Positions 16,327 to 29,323 of a stretch of DNA of 64,000 nt are shown here, piece after piece. The translations under genes and the position numbers were made by a program. Position 1 is the first letter of the stretch, and the number at the start of each line of letters is the position of its first letter. This stretch comes from Synchiropus splendidus. Taxonomy: Eukaryota > Chordata > Actinopteri > Syngnathiformes > Callionymidae. The stretch covers positions 15,527,501-15,591,500 of the forward strand of contig NC_071336.1 in NCBI RefSeq assembly GCF_027744825.2. Reading direction: 5' to 3'. The notes under the pieces are model-generated. The model was not told where the DNA came from. It did no database searches and saw nothing but the letters and a program-made list of their open reading frames with translations.

Positions 16327-18064
16327 TCAGTGGTTGTGGCTGATCTTGGTGACCATGGTGGAGACCAGTCGTTCCAGCTGCTCTGCCCTGCTCTTCCCCG
16401 TCTGCAGGACCTCTTCATGGTTGGCCTTCTCCTCACTCTCATAGTCCATCACGGCTTGATTTGTGATCAATGAGAGCGCAAACACGCGCATTCCACAGTG
16501 ACGTGCCACGATCACTTCGTGAACTGTGCTCATGCCTGCAGCACAACACACCTCAGTTAACCTCTGAGAAGTGTGTCACTTACTGTGTGTGTTGCCTGTT
16601 CAACTGCACCCACCAACAGCATCAGCTCCAAGTTTGTGCAGCATTCGACACTCGGCCACGGTCTCGAACGAGGGTCCTCCCAGCACGCAGTAGACGCCCT
16701 CCTTCAGGAAGTCAGCATAACCCAGCTCCTGTCCCACTTCCATGGCTAGGTGCTGAAGCTCTCTGTCGTAGGCGTCGGACATGCAGGGGAACCGCACACC
16801 GAACCTGCGCAGCAGCATCGAAAGCTCAGCAAATGATTTTGAAGGAAACAAACCATGGAGATCCACCTGTCATCGTTGGGTCCTGACAGCGGGTTATTTC
16901 CGGCAAAGCCCGGCATGTTGAGGTGGTCTTTAATGATCATGATGTCCCCCACTTTGAAGTCCTGATTGAGGCCACCCGCGGCGTTGGTCAGTATCACCGT
17001 CTGCACCCCGAGCAGCTTGAAGATGCGCATGGGCAGTGTTATCTGGGGACAGAGGATCAATGGTTCGTTTTACATTCCAAGACCGTGTTTTGGAAGATAC
17101 AGGAAGCAGCTGATCAGGTGAACTGACTTTCAAAGTTCATACTTGATGCAGAAAGGTTGCAACGGATCCCACAGGGACTCACCTTCTGGATGGGGTAGCC
17201 TTCGTACAGATGGAAGCGTCCCTGCATGCACACACACGCTCGTCCCTTCAAAGTGCCGAACACCAGTCGCCCTGCGTGTCCGTGCACTGCAGACAACAGC
17301 CGCTGGTTAGTAAACAGCTGACCTCAAGTATGACGAGGAAGAAGTTATTACTCTCACCGGTACTTTGAGGAAAGCTCGGAATGTCCTTGTAATTGAAGGC
17401 CACCTGGTCCTTCAGCATGTCCGCCAGTCCTCCGAGTCCCGAGCCGCACACAATCCCAACTAAGGGTCTGACATCTGTCTGGGCCAGCAGCCAGTCAGCA
17501 GTGGCCTTGCAGTCCTCATAGCTGTAGCTGGACAACGTGGAAAGAAAAGGTCAGAGGTGAGGATAAGGGCACGCTGAGTCAGAACCTTGCGAGCTTCACT
17601 CGATATTTTTCTATTAAAAGAATGTTTGAGTTTGTTTGACTCTGCCACAGAGACTTTCCATTCATGCATTTATTACCTGACGCACCTGCTGTATTATTCA
17701 TGTCCGCGACAGCTACTACATTTATTTCAATGTAATTAAAGAAAGTCACTCTTCTATCATGTGGCTGGATCACCAACACTCTTCTCTAAATTTAGAGTCA
17801 ATCAGAGGTTATATAACACTTTTAGACGAAGGAAGGAAGAAGTCGGTATTAACCATATAGACTAATATTTGACGAAACAAAAATACTTTTTAAATTATTA
17901 TTCTGAACCATATGAAACATACGACCACTCTGTCGCGTCTCACTGTCGCGCATGCGCACAGAAGTCGTCCCTTCCATTCATAACTCGGACCATGTGCGGC
18001 AGAGTGGAGAGGACTTCGGCAGGTCTGAAAAGTCAACTCACCTCAGTTTTGCGTCCGGATACAT
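16327..18064 (-). CDS. pnp: Purine nucleoside phosphorylase, complete, six exons
   Basis: Cytosolic purine-salvage enzyme that splits inosine or guanosine with phosphate into base and ribose-1-phosphate; active as a trimer. Exons in transcript order: 18064-18042, 17527-17358, 17286-17183, 17042-16867, 16804-16614, 16535-16327; the frame is kept at each junction and gives 290 aa (human PNP has 289). Visible family motifs: phosphate loop [16 protein letters not shown], phosphate-binding Arg and His in [19 protein letters not shown], the purine-site Glu in [10 protein letters not shown], the Ser in GMSTVHE, and the purine-contacting Asn in SLITN. The seven-residue first exon (MYPDAKL plus a split codon) is chosen because it ends at a good donor, GAG|GTGAGT, in the right phase; this start is the least certain part. 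Teleosts carry several pnp paralogues, and I cannot say which this is. Confidence 0.93.
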
Positions 18065-18330
18065 CGCAGAAGACAGAAGACGGCAGATGGCAGAAGAATC
18101 TACTCACCAACGCTAAAGGTTCTTTGAAAAATAAATAAATAATAAATAGAGTCGAAGGTCTCTGTAGTAAAATATGTTTTTTTTTTTAAATAAAAAACAA
18201 AAGTCCCTGGTCGCTCTGATCCTCAGTCTGATGACTGAAGGAGGCGAGCGGATTAATAAGAGCGCAGACGCGTCGCTCCACCTCCGCTCCGTGCCTCATC
18301 CGGACGCCGCTCTGTGATTGGCTGAGGAGA
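17948..18330 (-). promoter_or_regulatory. GC-rich promoter region of pnp
   Basis: This CpG-richer stretch surrounds the first PNP exon. On the minus strand a CCAAT box (complement of ATTGG at 18317-18321, inside CAGCCAATCAC) lies about 250 bases upstream of the ATG. The palindrome GCGCATGCGCA at 17948-17958 matches an NRF1-type site and falls in intron 1 under the chosen model. No TATA box is evident. The transcription start is inferred to lie near 18.15-18.28 kb. Confidence 0.5.
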
Positions 18331-20914
18331 CACACCTTCAAAACAGACTCATATCTGCCGCCCACTCTGCCACCAGTTTTTCACCCACAGCGTCAATTAC
18401 CGGAATCTATTTTTTTTTCTCCATTGCTCACTCATCTGCGTCATCAGGAAGTACCAGGCTAAAAAGACGTCTCAACAAAGGGGTTTTATCATCGTCACGT
18501 GTGCTATAAAAAAGTCAAGTGCAGAATGAATATTTAGATTTGATTCTTATTGAGGATACAACAATAATTTCATGGCAATGCATATATACTCCACAACCTG
18601 ACATATTACTACACATTATCAATAGTGTGGCATGCTTTTGTTAACTGTCGTAAAAGTGACTTTTTCACCGTTTAACTATCATGTCAGATTTTGTACAGGG
18701 AGAAGATAAACAAGATGAAGGATACACGACTTTAACTCTCTTGTGAATGTAACTACTGCAATATAGTGAATCTGTATATTACACGTATGACAAACTGTTC
18801 AAATTGTATTTTTGCTCAATGCACACAAATTGCATGAAATATATAAGGTGTTATTATCAATACTTATGACTGCTGGGTCCCATATATCACATGTAAATGA
18901 TTAGGCTTTACAGCGGATCCAAACATTACTGTAAAGGACTTGAATAGTTATTCAGTAACATCAATATCTTGCTAAATATGCACGTTTTATGATATTTTCA
19001 AAATGTGTGTTGCAGTTAATAACCCATCTGTCCACATTAGCCTGTTGTAATTCCGTATGATCAATCATCATAAAATTCTAAAAGACTAGCACGTGCTGAT
19101 CCCTCTACTCAAAATTCCACAGAGCAACCACCGTGTTTCCGCTACCACGTGCTGAGCAGACGTGGAAAATTCCAGCTCCAGAAAGTAGAACAACGGAAAT
19201 AAAACAAGTTACAGTTATATGTTTAGTGGTTAGCTTCACTACAATTCCAGGGCTTTTACTTTTGGTTAATGGAGATGTCTTCAGAGGCAGAGACGGTTCT
19301 AAAACAAGATGCTTGGAGCCTCATACAAACACAGATGGTGTCTGATCACGTGCACACATACGCAGACATGCATGCACAAGGATAAGTGAAAAAGGCCATA
19401 GAAATATAATGATCAATATACAGTATATACAAATTCGTCCATAAAGCTCAGTTGCTTGCAAACAATAAAATATTGTGCCCTGACACTTAAGTATGTGCCA
19501 TGTTTGTGGAAAAAGAGTGAGGCAACACGATTGGTCATGGTTACACAAGTAAAAACAACACAATGTTAATGTTCACAGTATTTATGTTTTGTTTGCATAA
19601 CATGGAGATGATAATCAGTTCAAAGATTGACTGTGTCTCACGCGCTTAAATAGCCAAACAACTTCTATAAACTCCCACAGAGGTGTGGAGATTATTAAGT
19701 TTGCTAGAACAATGTTTTTGATTTTTTTTTCTTCCTTCTTAAACTTAAATAACTCTGCTCATAAGCCATGCCTGATAAAGTTTCAGACCAGTTGACATAG
19801 ATCAGGCTTCCTATGTCATATCTAACACGCCTTTGGCTCAACCAATAAGAGGAGTCATCAGAGAGCTGCACTGTGTTTCGCAGAAGATGTTTATTTTGTT
19901 CACTCCTGCTGCCAGAATACATCGGCCCAAAAAGCCACTGACTCGTGTGTCATGCGGCGTGGGTGTTTTGAAGCCAATGTTAGGCTTCCCAGACAAAATC
20001 ACACAGGATCTTGAGTTTTGGTCCCTCAAATAATGATTCAAGGTAAGAATTAAAGAGATTAATACCAGTACATTTCTCACTTCATGTGAAAACTCAACAG
20101 AAAGGGGTCATTGAATGATGATTCTACTAGTGACTTATCTATCACAACAGCCCCTCTCAACATCGTCTCCTGTCTTAGAACATGTCTTTGTCAAAGGGCC
20201 ACACATAACAAACAGTCAATATTAGTAATGGCACATTCTGCACCTGTTCTCCCTCCTCCGTTTCTTTCAGCGACACAGAGCATGTTTACAAGACGGCTCA
20301 GCAAACCCAATTATTGCAGTAAGTTTGACTATGTAAAATGTATGTAAATGGCCTAGTCCGACTATGGGAGAGACATTTGAATTTCACCTGTATAATGCAG
20401 TTAATAGCCAGACTAAACCTGCCTGTAGCCGAGCAGCTCAACTACGACTCGACTGGGTGATGTGTGGCTGTGTGAGCTTCAGCTACATAACACACCTCAT
20501 GTCCGCTGCGTTTTGTCACTAGCGACAACGATGATCTGCACGTGTGTAGATTTGTCTTTAGCCACATCCACACCCATCATTTGTTCTCACCAGAAGATTA
20601 AAGGACATTATCTGTGGGTCTGAAGAGACGACATTACCACCACGCTAGCAACCGTTAGCATGGCTGCTAAGTGAGTCAGGGCTCACTCCAGTGATCAAAA
20701 CTGCGACTCTGTGCTTTATGTACTCGACATCTATCATACAAAGACAACAGAGTCTCCTGATTATTTAATGTCATTCAGAAACTTGCGAGTTTAATCCAGA
20801 CATGCAGCTGCAGTGACTTAATACAAGCCTGACCATGACCAAAGTTAGGTTACAAAAAGTTAGAAAAATGGCCTGTAAAGGTGAAAAAGGGGTCTTAAAA
20901 TTGCCCTACTGACT
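18331..20914. other. Intergenic, nothing recognised
   Basis: AT-rich DNA upstream of pnp. The ORFs here are all below about 80 codons on either strand, with no splice-consistent exon chain and no family resemblance. I see no repeat element with clear ends. Confidence 0.5.
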
Positions 20915-20927
20915 GTTGTTGGTGCCA

Positions 20928-21066
20928 CCGACCAAACAAGTTGCAACGGACTCACAATCAACTCATTATCGTCTTGGAACCCTTCATTGGTGAAAGTTGT
21001 TTGGTTGGAAAAAACAGCTCCTCCATGCACAGCAGCCCCTTTGTGAATCAGTGTGGGACCCCTGCT
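20928..21066. repeat. hAT-like foldback repeat, decayed copy A
   Basis: CCGACCAAACAA (20928-20939) and TTGTTTGGTTGG (20997-21008) form an 11 of 12 inverted pair, and the block ends in GTGGGACCCCTG. This is the layout of a common fish palindromic non-autonomous element related to the copies at 53723 and 60043. The assignment to hAT rests on memory of the family ends. Confidence 0.4.
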
Positions 21067-21607
21067 CTAAAGTCCTCATGCAAAAGGAAAGCAAGGTTGA
21101 TGATTTCCCATGCGTCTCGAGCAGTGGCCTTCAAATAGCTTTTTCTCTTCAGCCATCTCCGCAGTACTGTTTGGGAACAGGAGTCGGTCCAGGTGCAGTT
21201 GCTACTTAAAGAGCTGATAAGGTGGTTATCTAGTACAGGATGAACCCAGGGTGTTCTGGACTGTGATAAGACAGCGGCTCGGATGGAAACCTATGTAACT
21301 TGTTATTCTTGTGTCTTGTGAGTCTGCCAAACGCTGTGGTGGGTTCTGAGATCTTTTTTTTGTTTGTTTTAAAAAAATATATATTTTATTTATGATTTTA
21401 CATTTTACTCTGCTACTTACAAAATGAACAATCTTGCAGTTTGATCAATAATGAGCAACTCAACAAATGAGAAAAATGGAAAAAATAAATATAATAATAA
21501 TAAATGGATAAATAAAAATAAATAAAACACAGACACACACAAAAAAACGACAACAGCACTTTGGCTGCCAGACTGATACAACTCAACAGAGTGGTATAAA
21601 CAAGATA
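21067..21607. other. Intergenic, low-complexity A/T-rich DNA
   Basis: No gene seen. Around 21.35-21.55 kb it consists of T-rich and A-rich tracts (AATAAATAATAATAA-type runs), which create long but meaningless minus-strand frames full of Tyr, Phe and Leu. Confidence 0.6.
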
Positions 21608-21840
21608 CACTGCCTGGCCAAAAAAAAAGTCGCCACCTGGATTTAACTAAGCAAATAGGTACGAACCTCAGGTCTAGGTTCAGCAGCATTATGTGCTCAA
21701 AGCTGGCTACCTGAGTATACTGAATGACCAGGTTATTCCATCAATGGATTTTTTTCTTCCCCGATGGCATATGTATGGGATATGGTGCCATTTGACAAAT
21801 AGGCATCTGGACTGAAAACAGAATCAACTTGAATCAACAC
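21608..21840 (+). mobile_element. Tc1/mariner-type element, 5' fragment
   Basis: It begins with TACACTGCCTGGCCAAAAAA followed by AAAGTCGCCACCTGG, typical of the terminal repeat of a Tc1-like fish element. It continues with GAATGACCAGGTTATTCCAT and the following ...CAATGGATTTTTTTC, also characteristic of that family. The transposase part and the far end are missing, so it is a dead fragment. Confidence 0.55.
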
Positions 21841-22254
21841 CTGGAATTTCAATGGTCAAAGTCAAGGAAATAGCATGGTAATTTGACAGTGCTACAGAAA
21901 AGGTCACCGGGTTCTCAGCCTCGCCGAGCCAGTGGTCAAAAGAATGAGGATCGCTTGATTTCCTCTTGAGAAGAATGAATATCTTGTACCCAAGTGTGGG
22001 GCATCTTGAGTTGAACGAAGCGCACCAAACATTCACAAATGGCCCGTTTGAATTTTGGCTGAATGTCCCTGGAGTAAGCCTGTGACAAGTGTTCAAATAA
22101 ATAGGCTCAAAAGTTGTGTAACAAACTTGTGGCAAACTTAAACATTTGCTGAAGCTAACACAAGCAAATCCTAAATGCAGTTCTCAAATAAAGGTTTTCA
22201 ATGCTTTGAACCAAAAACTCACACCTACACATGCCTGTGTAAAATCCCAAAACC

Positions 22255-22570
22255 TAACCATCATTTTGTCCACCATTGGCAACAACAATTGCAGTCAAGC
22301 GTTGGTGACACCCTGTCAGGAGTGCTGCACCGTAGATGTTTGCCACTTATCTTTGCAGCGTGACCTGACAGCCGCCTCTCTCAGTAATTTTCTAATTCTT
22401 CAGCCATTTGGAGATGGACACGATGGAGTGTTTTGCTTCATTGTCGTGGTGGAGAACCCAAATTCACCTCAGCTGGAGGTCACCAACAGGTGGCAGGACA
22501 TTCTCCTGATATGTTAGGTAGACAGCAGAATTCGTGGTTCCATTTATCACATCAAGTCTTCCCAGTCACA
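22255..22570 (-). pseudogene. Tc1-type transposase remnant (C-terminal part)
   Basis: Read on the minus strand, pieces of the catalytic half of a Tc1 transposase appear in order: GRLDVINGTTNSAVYL, ENVLPPVGDLQLR, a stop codon, then WVLHHDNEAKHS with the second catalytic Asp context, and finally an end like RLTAIVVANGGQND. Stop codons and an internal deletion before the third acidic residue show that it is dead. It is adjacent to, but of a different lineage from, the fragment at 21608. Confidence 0.7.
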
Positions 22571-25500
22571 CACACTCAGTCTCATTTGTTCCTGAATTTC
22601 TTTCGCTCTGTGTGTGTTTTGAGAGCCTTTGGGGCGACTTCACGTCACCCTCAGGTCCTGGCTCGAGAAACTTAAAATTCCCTGTGTTAATAAAAATTTT
22701 ATATTCCACTTTGTGTTTATTTTGGTTATGTATTTATTTAAATAAATAAATAGATGTTAAGCTCATGTCTAGGCCTAAGGAACAAATCGCTACATCCATT
22801 CTTGCCTGGAGTGAATAAATATGTTCCGAACATAGTGAACTTACACTTGGTACACACTGACATTGAAGCATCTCTTCAGGTCACATGAGAACTCAACCAT
22901 GGTTCACGTGAGGTCCGACACCATGGGAATTTTTCTTTTTTGTTGCTGCATGGATTCAGTGAACTTTCTCAAGGCAGCTGACACTGTGAAACATCACTTA
23001 TCACGGTGTGCATTCCAAAGATACAATCTATCGGTTTGATGGCACTTGCATGGAGCCTCGAACTTATTCAAGGTCAGTTACCACAGTGAGAAGGGAGAGT
23101 GACTTCTCAACACAAATGCATATCAAAACGCCAATGAAGAGGATTAGAGAGTTTTAGCGGGTTACATCAACCATTCAATTGTGTGAGAAAATATTGAGTA
23201 CATTTCGACATTTGGTAACATCAGATTTCTTGTTCTTATATAATTGCATGGGGTTCAGGTGGTTGCATAAAGTTAATGGATGATTTGGTGGCAGTGGGTC
23301 AGCACTGTGTATGTATAAAGTTCATTGGTAACTTCTACTTATGCCATTAAAAGCTTGGAGTTTTTGTCAAGCCAAAGCAGTGGTGCTGTAGTTCAGCAGC
23401 GTGGTGTTTTTAGGTGTCAGTATTTTGCAGTTCACATCCATAAACATTATTGACAGCTTTCTCAGAGGAGGTATTGGATCGGAAGGCTGCGGTATCAGTA
23501 TCAGAAGTACCAGAAGTGCTAATCCATATACCTGCTGCGTCTGAGTGTGTTGTTCATTTTGGTGTGTTAAAAAAGCAAAAGCAATGACGTGCAATGAGGG
23601 ACAATTCATTCAGTTCAGGGCTGAACATCAAGGCCATCGGTGAAGAGACACTGAGGCTGCGTGAAAACACTATCACTGAAAACACAAAGTTGAAACCAGG
23701 GTCAAAACATGACCCTCATTATCTTCTTTCACTCAGTAAGGTTCGGTAGGACTCAATTTGAATTGAAATTTTGCAATGAAAGGTCAATGTGCCTTCATAT
23801 TTTGAGGATGTAAAAGACACACAAGCCCATGAGAAGTAAGACCTCGTGAACGCTGAGGTATTTTTCGTCCAGTGCAACTTTGTGTGTGCAAATGACTTAA
23901 AGTGAAGTTAATCAATGGCTGCAGAAATCATAAAATTTGAAGCAACAAAGCCTTCCTCACATGACACCTGATGCAACTGTCTGGGGCTGATAACACTATG
24001 GCTGGCGCTACTGCGCCTGCCTAATAGGTGGACTGATGTTTATTATGAAATTACTCGCGGATGTGTTCTCTGCATGTGAGGGACGACATTGACTAGAGCT
24101 TCAAATGATCCAACAATTGATTTCACACATTGACTTCTCAGCTGACACCCGTCTGACTGAAGCCACTATCAGTATGAGGTTCACAGTTTGTTTTTGCTTT
24201 ACTTGAATTCAGGTTATTGTACTTGGTGTCCGCATTAGCTTCTTGTTTTAGATCTCCACTAAGGTGTTTAAAAATTGTGCCATGAGTGAGTTCTTTTGTT
24301 TGTTTCCCTTTCCCAAGACCAGTTCCGTTTTCAGTATGCACTCAACATTACTGGAAAAAAACACACGAAAAAATACGACTGAATACCAAGGACAGGAATG
24401 AGAAAACAGTGATGATGAGTTTAAACTTTAAACTATTCTACATATTAACAAAAAAAAAAACTTCCGCTCCTGGGCTTCATTTCGCAGTTTTCTTTCTGCC
24501 ACTTGAAGATCCATCTCCAGGTTCACTCACTTTGGTCAATCAGTGGTTGGTTTTGAGTGAAACACAGGGAGGAGGGGATGAAAGTACCATTCTAACTTTT
24601 CCAACAAATTTTCTAACTTAAAAATAAAATTCAGAGATACTGTACTTGAATTGAGACGTGTGTTCACTGCTTTGTTGAGTGATAAATTATGAGGCAGAAA
24701 TAGTATTTAAAATAAATATTCCATTTAGATTGTTGTAACAAACCAAATCTAGAAAAAAGAAACCACATTATCTGTAGAAGAACAGTAAGAGACGGTAAAT
24801 ACGGTTCAGAACTTCCTTCTGAACTGTGGCCTTCTTAATGAGCTTCAACATTTCAGGTGGCTACTTCATGAAACTCATCCTCTCAGCTCATCCAAAGCAG
24901 CATTCAAAGCAAAGGGTGGCTGGTGGAAGAATCTAAAATATTAAGGGCAATTTCACAGTGTTCATATGGAATACCGTCAGTGAGAATGGGTCTGAAATCA
25001 TGAAAATAAAGAACTATGAGTGTATGAGTGATACATAGTTCAAGTGGGAATCATGGAGATTTACCTGCCCCTACAAAGCCCCTAACAATAAAACCAAAAA
25101 CCTGACATAATGTAATACTTTTGCTCGTTGACCTCAAACTCCAGCAACCTGAGCAATAAACCCAAACATGAGTGTTCTTGGAAAAATGAAGGCTGCCCTT
25201 CATTATGTGCCAGTAAAAACTGTTATGTAAAATTGAAACTCTCGAGAGTGGAGGGGAGTTTATGACTGAATGTGCTTGTTTAGCAAAATACATGTTTAAC
25301 AGAGAGACATCTAAAGCACTGAAACTGGGCACTGAGACAAAGTCGCTTGTCCCCATTTGGTGTCAGTTCATTTCCCATGAAGCTGGAGTGACTGCCCTCC
25401 AGCCAACAGCTGTTTTCCTAACAGGTGGAAAGTTGACTTAAAAACGTGTTGTAACTCTGTGTGTGTCTATGCCGCATTATATAAGATGCGATAAGGACTC

Positions 25501-26929
25501 CTGTCAACAATCCACTGGGAGAATTCACAACTGTGATGCACATAGAGTTTGTGAACTTTTGGAAATTGATAGATGAATGTGCTCATGGGTCGCATCTTTA
25601 CAAGCTTTACAGGTGCTATGGATGGACAATGGTGAACTTGTGACTCAAATTTACACGATGACCTTAGGCCAAAAGGTCACTATCAAAAACTGGAGAAGCA
25701 CAAAGTCTTACAGATGCAATGCAAAAAGTGTTTTTTTTGGCTGTGAATTCTGCAATATAAAGGGAAACAGTGAACAGCAGAAGCATTTAATCGTGAGCTG
25801 TGTCAAATCATTCATTCATTTTCCACAGCTTATCCCTCTATCAGGTCACATGCGGCCTCAGTTGATCCCAGGTCCTGAGGTGGGGAACATTCAGGGCATC
25901 AACACAACTCTAAAGGTATTCTTGGACTATAGGAGGAAATGTGAGTTGCCAAAGGAATGCCCTCCAAGTACCCTGTCTGGGCCCGGTCCAAACCTGGAGT
26001 TCCCTCGTGCTGAACTCAAACACTTTCTTTCTGTTTCACTGATAATAATAACAATAATCGTCATGTGTCATGAGTTAGTGAGGTGGTTGAAATGTCACAT
26101 TTCCAAAGGATTCTCTTGCCAGTGGTGCCAGACTCTTCCCTGTGTCAGTGCGACTGTTGCATCATTTTGGGTGGTCAGTTTGTTCAGTCACACTTATGCA
26201 ACGTGACCCATTTGACTTGTTTGTCTTTTTGAGTCTGTGCCACATCCAAGAACGGATGAAGAAATCTAGGTTAGTGGCTACGCAGGCTTGCAGACCATTC
26301 TCATCGGCTGCTGTTCTCAATCGCAGAAGCACCTTAAAAAAGTGATTCATCATGACAGTGCAACGCTTGGCGGCACAAGTGGCACTGTGCCGACCGACCC
26401 TGAGTAACCTCATGTGCACCAGGCCACTGTGGCAAATACTGGAGTGAGAATGGATCGTCCTGAACCCCGCCTGGTCTTCTTTTTTACAAAACACTGGAAA
26501 GCAGAAACATTCTTATTAAATAGTTTCTTCTGAAGTCATTGTTTGTTTCACACTGTTACATGAGGCTCTTTCGGTGCTGTCCCTGGACATTTGTTCTGGC
26601 ACGTGCACTTGTGTCTCTCCAGACTTGGCCAGCTGCAAACCAGGAAACAAGCAAACTCTCATTCATGCAGGTGTGTCTCCAGCAATTTGGCCCTGTTTTA
26701 AATTGCACCTCTGATCGCGTTTGATAAATCACACACCATCAGTCCACCTCCCCCGTGTGAACTTCTACACCGTGCCTGCAAGTACAGTTTCACACAGTTG
26801 CTTTGGAAAGTTTTGTCCTTGACATTTGCGACAGCCAGTGAATATTTTGTGCTCCACCTGCAAAAGCCTGGCTCTCTCTCAAAACAGACGTGTGTGTCGA
26901 TGCATCACATGCCTCGATGTTCACTGTCC
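22571..26929. other. Intergenic, no gene recognised
   Basis: Mostly unique AT-rich sequence. The only long ORF (25577-26206, 209 codons) has no recognisable domain and overlaps the interspersed repeat described separately. No exon chain could be built on either strand. Confidence 0.5.
25808..25960 (+). repeat. Decayed interspersed repeat (fish CATTTTCC...GGAGGAAA type)
   Basis: It contains TTCATTCATTTTCCACAGCT followed by TATCCC, and later TTCTTGGACTATAGGAGGAA. These are the landmarks of a very common fish repeat that reads, in intact copies, CATTTTCC...GCTTATCC and later TTTGGACTGTGGGAGGAAAC. The copy is strongly diverged. The class (SINE or LINE tail) was not resolved. Confidence 0.5.
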
Positions 26930-27150
26930 CAAGACCATAGCGGCTCTGGGGCAGAGAGACTCAAGTGTGCCGGCCAAAGTGTGCCGAACGACCTACAGAA
27001 CACCGCCATAATCTCCATACGCATCAACATGAGGCAAGGTGGGTATGGTGTCTTTCCCCAGGACACCACAGCAGTGACCGGGACAGAGCAGGATTAGAAC
27101 CATCAACCCTCCAATGATGGGACCATCCACTCGATCATCTGAGTCACCTC
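26930..27150 (-). mobile_element. tRNA-derived SINE, diverged copy
   Basis: On the minus strand the head carries a pol III A-box-like stretch (GATGATCGAGTGGATGG) and a B-box-like GGTTCTAATCC. These are followed by GTGTCCTGGGGAAAGACACC and CCCACCTTGCCTCATG. This order, a tRNA-like head and then GTCCTTGGGCAAGACAC...CCCACCTTGCC, is that of a SINE widespread in percomorph fish. It is not a functional tRNA gene, since no cloverleaf end or acceptor stem can be closed. Confidence 0.6.
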
Positions 27151-28762
27151 AGCATGAAAGTCAGTGTGTCTGGTCTTGACCATGCATGGTGACTAATGTA
27201 TTAACAGTGAATAGCATTACTGGTATTTACACTTCACTTATATCTTCTTTGGAGCTTAAATAAATTATATATCATTTTTATTTTATGATATTTAGACTTG
27301 GTTTTATTATATTTATTTTATTCAGAATTGTATTCAGTTTTTCCATTTTTCTCAACAGTTTGAATTTTTTTTTCTTTTTTCAAACATGACTTGCACCTGG
27401 TTCTGCAGCTGGTTGGACTTTTCAATGACAAATAAATATCTTTGCAATGATCACATGGTTTGTTTACGTGTAAGTAGATTAAATGTGGTTATTGATCACA
27501 AATGGAATCAAGTCATGAAGTCACGAGTCATGAATCAGTTCTATTGAATGGGTCTATTTGTTCGTTTGTTGGGCCCGAGATCAAAAAGGTTGAGGTCTAC
27601 ACAGTCACATAGTTTAGTCATGATGTCAACACGACAGCGAACTCTGAAGGATGTTTTGATACAGACGGAATTTTGATGAAAGTTATTGCAAGTTATGAGT
27701 TACACTTCAAAGTTTACAAATTACAAGACAATGGACGAGACTCACATTGGTTCAACTACTGTTTTGTACTTTGGCTGGGACTTCAAGGGATGAATTTTGA
27801 TGAATAAATGGTCTAATACCAGGTTCACTGCATCATATCATCAGCAGAGGAGGGAAAATTTGAGTTTGGACAGAAGCACAAAAAATGTTGGTTAGGGCGT
27901 TTTGTGCAGCAACGTGTTTGTTTGGTCCAGATGTTAAAGTTAATGTGTAACAGTGCAACTTGAATGACTATCCTTTTGTTGTAAAATAAATTAAATTCAA
28001 CTTATCGTGAATAAATAAAGATGAAATCTTAATTCACTTTTTTATTGGAGTCCCAACCCTAGTATGTACTGTAATGTGCTGTTTTCTACAATCACAGTGT
28101 AAAATAGTCTCCACCTCAACTCGGAAAGTCTCTCACTGTACTCATTATACTTTGTGTATATTGTAAAATATTTGTGCTGCAATATTTATGAAGCATCCAT
28201 CACCATTATAAACCCATGACTGAGCATGTGGTTGGCCAGTGTGGCTCTTATCTCATCAAAAACAACATGCTCTCTGCTTCTTCTTCCGCTTTTCTGCCCA
28301 ACACCAGACAGACTCGGCCTTCCGCCTTTTCGCTCTTCACTCTGGCTGTTGTTCATCCTGTTACTTACCCTCCCCTTGTCAGATATTGCGACCTTGTGTA
28401 GTGATCCGAGACTGCTGCATACTGTGTGTACCTGCCAGTGAGATGCACCTCTGAGCTACTTTTAAGATTCACCAGGGAGTAGACGGATTATTAATTTGTT
28501 CGGCAAAACCAATAAATATGGACGTACCAAAGCATTTCTCACCTGAGAAACTGCTTTATTAATGTGGACAAGAAGGGAGAATGAGTTCAAAGTTGCAACT
28601 GAACACCGGGATTTTCCAAACTCTCACTCTCATCATGATCGGTTAAATCTCGCACGACTTCCTGAACTTTTATTTCTTAACAATTGTCGGTCAGGACTTG
28701 ACAGATTTGATGCACTACTGATGTCCATTTATTTATCTTGAAAACAAAATCAGGCATGGAGT

Positions 28763-28915
28763 GCAATTAAGTCTTATCTTGAGCGCCAGTCCCTCACAAC
28801 AGTCTGAGGTGCCGTGCATGTGATCTCCGGTCACACCATAAATTAATAGCACAAATTACTACCACTTCTAACCGATTAGCCTGCAAGACTTTCGCACAGA
28901 CCAGATTTTAGACAG
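28763..28915. repeat. Direct repeat, copy 1 (partner at 29324-29470)
   Basis: TTAAGTCTTATCTTGAGC, CCAG, ACAGTCTG, GCATGTGATC, CGCC/CACCATAAATT and CCGATTAGCC occur here in the same order and spacing as in the partner about 560 bases downstream. Small indels separate the copies. Origin unknown: an old local duplication or two copies of an unrecognised element. Confidence 0.65.
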
Positions 28916-29323
28916 GCAGATGGAAGATTTAAAGAATTTAGATGCTGACAAATACCCAGAAATGAATAAAAAAGGGATTATTCCACACTTTAAATTCAGC
29001 TAAACGCGATGTGAGTAGTCATACCGTGGTACACAACCCTTGAGGGATTTCACACAACTCACAATCTAGTTTTAGAACATGAGCATGAGCAGTCATTTCC
29101 CTGTGCCACTTCATTATAACTGTCTTGTGAGAGATGTGATCATTTTGCCATGACTATCTGGACATGACATGAGCTGCTGTGGGAGCTCAAGGAATCAGTC
29201 ATCAACTGGCATTAATTCTTCAAATAAAATAACAATATGAATATAGTAAATGGAATGGTTCATGTGTCCTGGTGCCTGTATTATTGACCTACATTTGTTC
29301 ATCATGAACACAAAATGAATCAT

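Noticed and set aside
16470..16886. 138-codon plus-strand ORF
   Set aside because: Antisense to two PNP exons; the minus strand carries all PNP active-site motifs.
25577..26206. 209-codon plus-strand ORF, the longest unexplained frame in the gene desert
   Set aside because: No domain, signal or family resemblance, no splice context, and its middle runs through a decayed interspersed repeat. It is best explained as chance.
27060..27150. tRNA-like A and B boxes on the minus strand
   Set aside because: No closed cloverleaf; the following sequence is a SINE body, so it is annotated as a SINE rather than a tRNA gene.
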